Source: Streptomyces griseofuscus (GTDB lineage: Bacteria; Actinomycetota; Actinomycetes; Streptomycetales; Streptomycetaceae). From it: DNA of 64,000 nucleotides. Below the pieces are notes generated by a model, which ran no database searches, was not told where the DNA came from, and was given only the letters and a program-made list of their open reading frames with translations. Within the stretch, counting starts at the first letter, position 1. Each line of letters begins with the position of its first letter. The stretch covers positions 3,100,001 through 3,164,000 of the forward strand of contig NZ_CP051006.1 in the NCBI RefSeq assembly GCF_014673495.1. Reading direction: 5' to 3'. Position numbers and translations under genes: made by a program. Positions 7,912-14,744 of this stretch are shown here, piece by piece.

Positions 7912-9021
7912 CTAGTGTCCTGAGTCTTTGATCCGTCGGCAGTAGCTGGCGAGGGATTCGAGGATTTGATCGGCGGTCTTGGTCCAGACGTATGGGCGAG
8001 GGTTGTCGTTCCAGTCGGCGACCCAGGCCCGGATGTCTCGTTCGAGGGCCTGGACGGAGCGGTGGACGCCGCGGCGGAGCTTCTTGCTGGTCAGCTCGGC
8101 GAACCACCGCTCGACCAGGTTCAGCCAGGACGAGCCGGTGGGTGTGAAATGCAGCTGGAAACGGGGATGGGCCAGCAGCCATTTCTTGATCGTCTCGGTC
8201 TTGTGAGTGGCGTAGTTGTCCAGGACGAGGTGCACCTCCAGGCCGGTCGGGATCTCGCGCTCCAGCTTGGCCAGGAACTTCTTGAACTCGGCAGTGCGGT
8301 GGCGGCGATGCAGTGAGCCGATGACTTTGCCGGTGGCCGTGTTCAGAGCGGCGAACAGCGTCGTGGTGCCCGCGCGCACGTAATCGTGGCTGGCCCGTTG
8401 CGGGACACCGGGCATCATCGGCAGCACAGGCTGAGAGCGGTCCAGTGCCTGGATCTGGGACTTCTCGTCGACGCAGAGCACCAGTGCCCTTTCGGGCGGG
8501 TCGAGGTAGAGCCCGACCACGTCGTGGACCTTGTCGACGAAGAATGGATCGGTGGACAGCTTGAATGACTCGGCCCGGTGGGGCTGAAGGCCGAAGGCCC
8601 GCCAGACCCGGGAGACGGTGGACTGGGACAGGCCGACCCGCTCGGCCATCGAGCGTGTCGACCAGTGCGTGGCGTTCTTCGGCTTCGTCTCCAGCGTCAT
8701 CCGGACCAGCTCGGCGACTTGCTCATCGGTGACCGTCCGCTCCCGGCCCGGGCGGGGCGCGTCACCCAGGCCGTCCAGCCGGTCTCTGAGGAAACGGCCC
8801 CGCCACTTGGATACCGTCTCCGTGGTCACCCCGGCGGCAGCGGCCACCGAACTGGCCGACCGGGGCAGTCCATCAGGCTCCATTTCGGCGCACGCCAGCA
8901 CGATTCGGGCCCTCAACGCCAGAGCCTGCGGCGTCGATTGCCCCCGCCCCAACCCACCGAGCACCCGCCGCTCGTGATCCGACAACACCAACTCGGCCAG
9001 TCTCGGCCCAGGACGTCCCAT
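7912..9021 (-). CDS. IS630-family transposase
   Basis: The 369-residue protein has N-terminal helix-turn-helix modules (about residues 55-85 and 125-145) that bind the element ends. A DDE catalytic domain follows with D185 (CVDEKS), D268 (LVLDNYATH) and E304 (NLVERWF). The 35-residue spacing between the last two acids is typical of IS630. The frame runs through the terminal inverted repeat, and its TAG stop is built from the target TA plus one flanking host base (7912). No frameshift or internal stop is present, so the gene is probably functional. Confidence 0.95.
   Translation of the reverse strand: MGRPGPRLAELVLSDHERRVLGGLGRGQSTPQALALRARIVLACAEMEPDGLPRSASSVAAAAGVTTETVSKWRGRFLRDRLDGLGDAPRPGRERTVTDEQVAELVRMTLETKPKNATHWSTRSMAERVGLSQSTVSRVWRAFGLQPHRAESFKLSTDPFFVDKVHDVVGLYLDPPERALVLCVDEKSQIQALDRSQPVLPMMPGVPQRASHDYVRAGTTTLFAALNTATGKVIGSLHRRHRTAEFKKFLAKLEREIPTGLEVHLVLDNYATHKTETIKKWLLAHPRFQLHFTPTGSSWLNLVERWFAELTSKKLRRGVHRSVQALERDIRAWVADWNDNPRPYVWTKTADQILESLASYCRRIKDSGH
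7913..7934. repeat. IS630 terminal inverted repeat, left
   Basis: The first 22 bases, starting TAGTGTCCTGAGTC, match the inverted complement of 9037-9058 with one mismatch. Confidence 0.93.
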
Positions 9022-9036
9022 GTCCTGACCAACGAT

Positions 9037-9058
9037 GGATCAAGGACTCAGGACACTA
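9037..9058. repeat. IS630 terminal inverted repeat, right
   Basis: Partner of the 7913-7934 repeat. Its outer TA forms the first two bases of the HutD-family gene's stop codon. Confidence 0.93.
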
Positions 9059-9634
9059 GACCTCCGCGGCCGTACCGCTGAGGGCGACGAGCGCGGCGAC
9101 CCCCTCGACCGCCAGGACCTCGTCACGGGCGCCGGTGCACAGGGCCGCGTCGAGGCGGCCGAGGCGCGTGCCCGCCCCCTCGAGGACGGCGGAACCCTCC
9201 AGTACGACGACGAGCAGCACGGGCGCGGCGGGCGGAGCGGGGAGCGCCACCCGCCCTCGTACGATCTCCACCCGCGCGGTGGCCCGGCCGCGCCGGGTCA
9301 TCACGTTGAAGTCGACGAGCGGGCCGCCGAGCAGCCGGCAGTCGGTGTCGGCGTCCCCGGGGAAGGCGAAGGGGACGTACGGTTCGGCCACCGGGTGCGG
9401 GGACCCGTCGACGGTGAGCACCATGCCGGGTCCTTCGACCAGGGTGATGATCCGGTCGACGCCCTCGAAGCGGGAGAACGGGCCGCCCCGGGCCACATCG
9501 GCGAGGCTGACGCGCCACGCGAAGTCCGCCATGTCCGCGCCCTCGGGGGCCGCGGCGATCTCCCGGGTCAGCCCGCCCCCGTTCTTCCACGGCGTCGCCG
9601 CTCGTCCCTCGGCCCTCAGCACCCGCACCGTCAT
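9056..9634 (-). CDS. HutD/Ves family protein
   Basis: From ATG 9634, preceded by GAGGGAG, the protein has 192 residues. HutD-family features are present: the opening LRAEGRAATPWKNGGGLTREI and a later DFAWRVSLADVARGGPFSRF with FEGVDRIITLVEG. These cupin-fold proteins occur with histidine-utilisation genes in proteobacteria, but no hut enzyme is encoded here and the biochemical role is not settled. The IS630 element inserted into the TA of its TAG stop; because the element begins with G on this strand, the stop is regenerated and the protein is unchanged. A TetR regulator is divergent, 118 bases away, and may control it. Confidence 0.88.
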   Translation of the reverse strand: MTVRVLRAEGRAATPWKNGGGLTREIAAAPEGADMADFAWRVSLADVARGGPFSRFEGVDRIITLVEGPGMVLTVDGSPHPVAEPYVPFAFPGDADTDCRLLGGPLVDFNVMTRRGRATARVEIVRGRVALPAPPAAPVLLVVVLEGSAVLEGAGTRLGRLDAALCTGARDEVLAVEGVAALVALSGTAAEV

Positions 9635-9752
9635 CCCGCACTCCCTCTCGTCCGCTGTCCCCCGTGTGTATCCGCGGACCGCCCCCGCTGTCGAGCGGGT
9701 AGGCCGACCGGCACGCGGCGCCCGCCCGGACCCGCAAGTTACGCTGCGTGGC

Positions 9753-10412
9753 ATGACCCCCCAGACCGCCACCCCCGCGTATCGCCGGCTCAGTGTCGAG
9801 GAACGGCGGCGCCAGCTGCTCGACGCGGCGCTGACGCTGTTCGCGCACCGGGCGCCCGAGGACGTGTCGCTGGACGACGTGGCGGAGGCGGCCGGGGTGT
9901 CGCGGCCGCTGGTGTACCGGTACTTCCCCGGCGGCAAGCAGCAGCTGTACGAGGCCGCGCTGGGGTCGGCCGCGGACGAGCTGCGGCAGTGCTTCGACGA
10001 GCCCCGCACCGGCTCCCCGCTGGCCCGGCTGGCCCGCGCCCTCACCCGCTATCTGACCTTCGTGGACGAGCACGACACCGGCTTCGCGGCGCTGCTGCGG
10101 GGCGGCAGCGTGGTGGAGACCTCGCGCACCACGGCCATCGTGGACGGGGTACGGCGGGCCGCCGCCGAGCACATTCTCAGCCATCTCGGCGCCACCGACC
10201 CCGGGCCCCGGCTGCGCATGACCATCCGGATGTGGATCACGGCCGTCGAGGCGGCCTCCCTGATCTGGCTGGACGAGGACAAGCAGCCGCCCGCCGGCGA
10301 ACTGCGGGACTGGCTGGTGGACCAGTTCGTCGCCACCCTCTCGGTCACCGCGGCCCGCGACGAGCAGACGGCGGCCCTCGTGGGCACCCTCACCCGCGAT
10401 GGCCGAGACTGA
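9753..10412 (+). CDS. TetR-family transcriptional regulator
   Basis: The 219-residue protein starts at ATG 9753. The N-terminal DNA-binding domain is typical: ERRRQLLDAALTLFAHR then VSLDDVAEAAGVSRPLVYRYF (about residues 14-58). The C-terminal two-thirds is a helical ligand-binding and dimerisation domain with no assignable ligand. It is divergent from the HutD-family gene, the classic arrangement for a regulator and its target. Its end overlaps the next small gene by 14 bases. Confidence 0.92.
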   Translation: MTPQTATPAYRRLSVEERRRQLLDAALTLFAHRAPEDVSLDDVAEAAGVSRPLVYRYFPGGKQQLYEAALGSAADELRQCFDEPRTGSPLARLARALTRYLTFVDEHDTGFAALLRGGSVVETSRTTAIVDGVRRAAAEHILSHLGATDPGPRLRMTIRMWITAVEAASLIWLDEDKQPPAGELRDWLVDQFVATLSVTAARDEQTAALVGTLTRDGRD

Positions 10413-10707
10413 GACCGTGAAGAGCCAGGACACCCCCTTCGAGGGCGGGCCCATGGACGGACGCGTGCTGTCCGTCCTGCTCGGGCCGACCGGACATCCC
10501 CCGAAGACGTACCGCATCCCCGTCCCCGCCCCGGACGACGGGCCGCCCACGGTGTACGTCTACCGGCGCGTACCGCGCGGCCACAGCAAACGGCTGGGCC
10601 TGATCCAGGGCTGGAAGTACGAGTACGACCCCGACGACACCTCGGGCGGGCGGCTGCGCTGGCCCTGGTCCAAGCCGTCCGGCAAGCCGGGTGACACGCA
10701 GGGGTGA
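10399..10707 (+). CDS. Small conserved hypothetical protein
   Basis: The 102-residue product starts at ATG 10399, inside the end of the TetR gene; a GTG at 10417 is an alternative. It contains a hydrophobic strand (RVLSVLLGPTG), a PxTYRIPVP segment and VYVYRRVPRG, and ends in a charged, Pro/Ser/Lys-rich tail. There is no signal peptide or membrane segment, and I do not recognise a family. Overlap with the regulator suggests co-transcription. Confidence 0.6.
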   Translation: MAETETVKSQDTPFEGGPMDGRVLSVLLGPTGHPPKTYRIPVPAPDDGPPTVYVYRRVPRGHSKRLGLIQGWKYEYDPDDTSGGRLRWPWSKPSGKPGDTQG

Positions 10708-10822
10708 CAGGGTTGCGCCGAACCGCGCACACGCGGCGCGCGCCCCACAGGAATACGTCTGATTATCGCGGTCGGATAGGGAACGGCAATGCGCCCACCC
10801 CTTCCGCACCCGAGGTGATGAC

Positions 10823-11845
10823 GTGTCAGGAAAGCTTGTGCGCCTGGCCTGTACGGCCACGGTGGCGGCTCAGGCCGTCCTCGCGCCCGTGCCCGCCACC
10901 GCCGCGCCCGAGCCGCAGCGCTCCGTCTCCCAGCTGCTGACGGACCTCCAGAAGCTGTACCGGCAGACCGAGCAGGCCACCGAGACCTATGACGCCACCG
11001 CCGACCGGCTGGGGCGGCAGAAGTCGGAGGTGGCCCGCCTCGACAAGGAGCTGAGCCGCGCCCGGCGCGCCCTGGAGGCAAGCCGCGCCGACGCCGGCCG
11101 GCTGGCCCGCCAGCAGTACCAGGGCGCCTCCGGCGGCCTCGGCCCCTATGTCAGCCTGCTGCTCGCCCCGGATCCGCAGCGCGCGCTGGACGAGGGCCAT
11201 GTGCTGGGCGAACTGGCCCGCCAACGCGCCCATACGGTCGACCGGTTGACCGGCGCCGAACGGCACTCGGACACCGTCGCCCGCACCGCCCGCAAGGCCC
11301 TCGACACCCAGCGGGCCCTCGCCGGACAGCAGAAGAAGCAGCGCGATGCCGTCCAGGCGAAACTCGCCGACGTGGAACGCCTGCTGGCCACCCTGGGCCC
11401 GGACCAGCTGGCCGCCGTCGACCGCCTCGAACAGCAGGGTGTCAGCGCGGCCCAGCGGGCCCTCGCGGGCTCGCTCTCCGACGACCGCCCGGCCTCCCGC
11501 CAGGGCGAACGCGCCGTCCGCTTCGCCCTGAAACAGGTGGGCAAGCCCTACGTCTGGGGCGCGCAGGGCCCCTCCTCCTACGACTGCTCCGGCCTGACCT
11601 CCAGCGCCTGGCAGCACGCGGGCACCCCGATCCCCCGCACCAGCCAGGAGCAGTGGCGGCACCTGCGCCACATCCCTCTGCGCCAACTGCGCCCCGGGGA
11701 CCTGGTGATCTACTTCCCCGAGGCGACCCACGTGGCGATCTACGCGGGCGACGGCAAGGTCGTCCAGGCCCCGAGACCCGGCACCCGGATCAAGATCTCC
11801 CCGGTGGCGTCGAACCCGGTACTGGGCGCCGTACGCCCGGGTTAG
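10823..11845 (+). CDS. Secreted NlpC/P60 peptidoglycan hydrolase
   Basis: The GTG at 10823 follows GAGGTGAT and gives 340 residues. A signal peptide covers about residues 1-28 (APVPATAA cleavage). Two coiled-coil stretches follow (about 33-95 and 128-200). The NlpC/P60 cysteine peptidase domain fills residues 225-340, with catalytic C255 in YDCSGLT and H303 in THVAIYAGDG. Such enzymes cut D-Glu-diaminopimelate bonds in peptidoglycan stems, and the coiled coil is thought to restrain the active site, as in RipA-like proteins. The gene appears monocistronic. Family and export are clear; the exact bond cleaved is inferred. Confidence 0.92.
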   Translation: MSGKLVRLACTATVAAQAVLAPVPATAAPEPQRSVSQLLTDLQKLYRQTEQATETYDATADRLGRQKSEVARLDKELSRARRALEASRADAGRLARQQYQGASGGLGPYVSLLLAPDPQRALDEGHVLGELARQRAHTVDRLTGAERHSDTVARTARKALDTQRALAGQQKKQRDAVQAKLADVERLLATLGPDQLAAVDRLEQQGVSAAQRALAGSLSDDRPASRQGERAVRFALKQVGKPYVWGAQGPSSYDCSGLTSSAWQHAGTPIPRTSQEQWRHLRHIPLRQLRPGDLVIYFPEATHVAIYAGDGKVVQAPRPGTRIKISPVASNPVLGAVRPG

Positions 11846-11925
11846 CGCCCTTCAGGGGCGCGTGCAACCGCGCGACCGGCCACGACGAACCCGCGGCCGC
11901 GCACGCACCCGCGCCCCCGCGGCGA

Positions 11926-13179
11926 CTACGCCCCCGCCACCGACCCGAGGTACTCGCTCGCCTTCTCCGGCTCGAAGAAGAAGTTCTCGAAGTCGGCCGG
12001 GTTGTCGAACCCGTTGGCGAACCGATCCGCCACCGGCTGCAACTGCCCGGCCGCACCGATGAGGTTCAGGACATGCTCCGGCGGCGGCGCCAGCATCGCG
12101 TTCGTCCACTTGGTGACATGCTGCGCCGTCTGCCAGTACCGCTCGAACGTGCCGCGCATCCACTCCTCGTCGAACGGCTGCTCCCCGCGCTCCAGGATCG
12201 ACGCGAGGTAGGAAGCCGCGCACTTGGACGCGGAGTTGGAGCCCTGGCCGGTGATCGGGTCGTTGGCGACGACCACATCGGCGACGCCGAGCACCAGGCC
12301 GCCCGAGGGCAGCCGGCCGATCGGGTTGCGCACGGTCGGCGCGTACCGTCCGGCCAATGTGCCACCGGCGTCCGTGAGTTCGACCTTCGTCGCCCGCGCG
12401 TACTCCCAGGGCGTGAACTTCTCCATGAGTTCCAGGGTCAGGGAGAGGTGCTCGGCCGGGTCCTTGACACCGTTGAAGACATCGAGCGGGCCGCCCGGTA
12501 TGCCCTCCCAGAACAGGATGTCGGCGCGCCCGGAGACGGTGTACGTCGGCATGACGAACAGCTCGCCGACGCCCGGCACCAGGTTGCAGCGCACCGCGTC
12601 GAACTCCGGGTGCTCGGGGCGCGGTCCGAGCCCGTGCACATACGCCACCGCGAGCGCGCGCTGCGGCTCGCTGTACGGGGAGCGCGCGGCGTCGCGGCCG
12701 AACATGGACACCAGCTCGCCCTTGCCTGCGGCGACCAGCACCAGGTCGTAGGTGCGCGAGAAGTAGTCGAGGTCGCCGACCGCCGCGCCGTGGATGACCA
12801 GCTGGCCGCCGCGCTGGGCGAAGGTCTCCATCCAGCCGGCCATCTTCACGCGCTGGTCGACGGACTGGGCGTAGCCGTCGAGCTTGCCCACCCAGTCGAT
12901 GGCGCGCTGGGTGGGGCCGGGGTCGTGCGAGCCGGGGGCCGCGACCGAGACGCCCAGTCCCTGGATCTTCGGGGCCTGGGACTCCCAGAAGTTCAGCTGG
13001 AGGTCGCGCTCGTGCTGCAACGCGGTGTGGAACATGCACTGCGTGGACATCACGCGGCCGGACCGGATCTCGTCCGCGGTCCGGTTGGACATCAAGGTGA
13101 CCTCGTAGCCGTGCGACTGAAGGCCGAGGGCGATCTGGAGGCCGGACTGGCCGGCTCCGACGACGAGTATCTTCCGCAT
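11926..13179 (-). CDS. StyA-like FAD-dependent monooxygenase, last gene of the conservon operon
   Basis: The 417-residue protein begins MRKILVVGAGQSGLQIALGL, an N-terminal Rossmann FAD site with GAGQSG at residues 8-13. A late GVADVVVANDPITGQGSN segment matches the second FAD-contact region of styrene/indole monooxygenases (StyA type). These group E flavoproteins take FADH2 from a separate reductase and epoxidise aryl alkenes or indole. No reductase gene is adjacent. It starts 23 bases after the CvnD stop on the same strand, so it should be co-transcribed with the conservon. In other conservons this end position is often held by a cytochrome P450. The family is clear; the substrate is unknown. 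Confidence 0.85.
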   Translation of the reverse strand: MRKILVVGAGQSGLQIALGLQSHGYEVTLMSNRTADEIRSGRVMSTQCMFHTALQHERDLQLNFWESQAPKIQGLGVSVAAPGSHDPGPTQRAIDWVGKLDGYAQSVDQRVKMAGWMETFAQRGGQLVIHGAAVGDLDYFSRTYDLVLVAAGKGELVSMFGRDAARSPYSEPQRALAVAYVHGLGPRPEHPEFDAVRCNLVPGVGELFVMPTYTVSGRADILFWEGIPGGPLDVFNGVKDPAEHLSLTLELMEKFTPWEYARATKVELTDAGGTLAGRYAPTVRNPIGRLPSGGLVLGVADVVVANDPITGQGSNSASKCAASYLASILERGEQPFDEEWMRGTFERYWQTAQHVTKWTNAMLAPPPEHVLNLIGAAGQLQPVADRFANGFDNPADFENFFFEPEKASEYLGSVAGA

Positions 13180-13202
13180 GCGGGTGGTGGCTCCTTACAG
13201 GA

Positions 13203-13862
13203 CTACTCGGGGGTTTCGTCCAGCGCGTGGCCGACCAGGGCCAGTAGGGTCTCGATGGCCGAAATCCGCCGGCGCGCATCCATGATCATGACAGGGATGT
13301 GCGGGGGTATCGTCAGCGCCTCCCGTACGTCCTCGATGTCGAACCGCTCGCTGCCGTCGAAGTGGTTGACCGCGACGACGTACGGGAGTCCGCAGCTCTC
13401 GAAGTAGTCCAGGGCGGGGAAGCAGTCCTTGAGGCGGCGGGTGTCGGCCAGCACGACGGCGCCGATCGCGCCGCGCACCAGGTCGTCCCACATGAACCAG
13501 AACCGCTGCTGACCCGGCGTGCCGAACAGATAGAGCACCAGGTCGTCGTCGAGCGTGATGCGGCCGAAGTCCATGGCCACGGTGGTGGTGACCTTGTCCG
13601 GGGTGTCGGACAGGTCGTCGGTGCCCTCGCTCGCCTGGGTCATCAGCGCCTCGGTCTGCAAGGGCGTGATCTCCGAGACGGCCGTGACCAGGGTGGTCTT
13701 GCCGACGCCGAAGCCGCCCGCCACCACGATCTTCGTCGCGATGGGGGCCCGCGTCCGGTCCGTCTGCCAGGCCTTCAGGTCCTCGTCGGGTTCGGCGAAG
13801 CCGGCGACGAGAGGGGCGGCGCCTCCGAGGGAGGCGGTGGCGTCAGAGACGGCGAAGTCCAC
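13203..13862 (-). CDS. cvnD: CvnD, conservon Ras-like GTP-binding protein
   Basis: GTG 13862 follows a GAAAGGGTG site and gives 219 residues, overlapping the end of CvnC by 20 bases. The P-loop GGFGVGKT lies at residues 49-56, the switch region shows LYLFGTPGQQRFWFMWDDL, and a specificity segment reads VAVNHFDG. This is the small-GTPase subunit of actinobacterial conservons, MglA/Arf-like. By analogy with characterised conservons it should associate with CvnA-C at the membrane. The order CvnA-B-C-D is exactly canonical. Confidence 0.93.
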   Translation of the reverse strand: MDFAVSDATASLGGAAPLVAGFAEPDEDLKAWQTDRTRAPIATKIVVAGGFGVGKTTLVTAVSEITPLQTEALMTQASEGTDDLSDTPDKVTTTVAMDFGRITLDDDLVLYLFGTPGQQRFWFMWDDLVRGAIGAVVLADTRRLKDCFPALDYFESCGLPYVVAVNHFDGSERFDIEDVREALTIPPHIPVMIMDARRRISAIETLLALVGHALDETPE

Positions 13863-14256
13863 TCAGCACCCTTTCCAGCAGAGCGCGGTCCGGGCGGCCG
13901 GTGCCGTGACCGGTTCCGGTGCCGTACACACGGATCTTTCCCTGGTCCGCGAGGTCGCTGAGGAGCACGCGGACCACGCCGAGCGGCATCTTCAGCAGCG
14001 CGGCGATCTCGGCCACCGTGCGCATACGGCGGCACAGTTCGACGATGGCCCGCATCTCCGGCATGACACCGGCGAGCGATCCCTTCGTCAGTTCTCTGCG
14101 CTCCTCGGGCGCCTCGATGGCCGCGGTGCTGGCCACGAAGGTCTCCACAAGGAGGACGTGTCCGAAGCGGGTGCGGCCGCCGGTGAGCGAGTAGGGGCGC
14201 ACGCGGGCGGGTTTGCGCTCGCCGCCGCGCACCGGGAGCTTCGGTGTGCCGCTCAT
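13843..14256 (-). CDS. cvnC: CvnC, conservon DUF742 protein
   Basis: The 137-residue DUF742 protein starts at ATG 14256, overlapping the CvnB stop (ATGA). A winged-helix-like core is visible in residues 75-115 (IVELCRRMRTVAEIAALL then VRVLLSDLADQGKIRVY). The N-terminus contains RVRPYSLTGGRTR, the DUF742 signature. DUF742 proteins are invariable conservon members and may mediate contacts or DNA binding. Confidence 0.92.
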   Translation of the reverse strand: MSGTPKLPVRGGERKPARVRPYSLTGGRTRFGHVLLVETFVASTAAIEAPEERRELTKGSLAGVMPEMRAIVELCRRMRTVAEIAALLKMPLGVVRVLLSDLADQGKIRVYGTGTGHGTGRPDRALLERVLSGLRRL

Positions 14257-14744
14257 CGGGCGCTCCCGGCCGACTCCAGGGACTTGCGCAGCTCGCTGCG
14301 GAGTTCCGGGGTGAGGACGTGGCCGGCGCGGCCGACGAACAGCGCCATGTGATAGGCCACCACGCTCATGTCGCACTCGGCCGAGCCGTGCACGCCGAGC
14401 AGTGAGCCGTCGCTGATGGACATCACGAACAGGCTGCCCTCCTCCATGGCGACCATGGTGTGCTTGACCCCGCCGAACGTCATCAGCTTGGCGGCGCCGA
14501 CGGTGAGGCTGCCGATGCCGGAGACGATGGTGGCGAGGTCCGCGGAGGAGCCGCGGGGCCCCTTGCCTGGACGGGCCTGGCGGGACTGCTCTGTGTGGCC
14601 CGGGTCGGACGACAGCAGCAGCAGACCGTCCGAGGAGACCACGGCGACGGACTGGATGCCGGGGACCTCCTCGACCAGGTTGGTCAGCAGCCAGTGCAGA
14701 TTGCGGGCCTCAGTGCTCAGCCCGAAGGTACTGGGAGCGGTCAA
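14253..14744 (-). CDS. cvnB: CvnB, roadblock/LC7 protein
   Basis: A TTG start at 14744 is preferred: a strong GAGGAGG lies seven bases upstream and TTGA overlaps the CvnA stop. The product has 163 residues with a roadblock/LC7 fold: LHWLLTNLVEEVPGIQSVAVVSSDGLLL, a Ser-rich loop, then LMTFGGVKHTMVAMEEGSLFVMS. Roadblock proteins act as regulators of the Ras-like partner. It is translationally coupled to both neighbours. Confidence 0.92.
   Translation of the reverse strand: MTAPSTFGLSTEARNLHWLLTNLVEEVPGIQSVAVVSSDGLLLLSSDPGHTEQSRQARPGKGPRGSSADLATIVSGIGSLTVGAAKLMTFGGVKHTMVAMEEGSLFVMSISDGSLLGVHGSAECDMSVVAYHMALFVGRAGHVLTPELRSELRKSLESAGSAR

Larger units (their letters stand above)
7913..9058 (-). 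mobile_element. IS630-family insertion sequence, complete
   Basis: The element is bounded by 22-bp terminal inverted repeats (21 of 22 identical), including a TA at each end (7913-7914 and 9057-9058). TA duplication is the hallmark of IS630/Tc1-mariner transposition. One intact transposase gene fills nearly the whole length. Intact ends and an open reading frame suggest a recent insertion. It lies between the HutD-family gene and the secreted-protein gene, on the same strand as both. Confidence 0.93.

Noticed and set aside
10708..10822. c-di-AMP (ydaO) riboswitch before the NlpC/P60 gene
   Set aside because: Such switches often precede wall hydrolases in Streptomyces, but the leader is only 115 bases and the conserved motifs are not visible.
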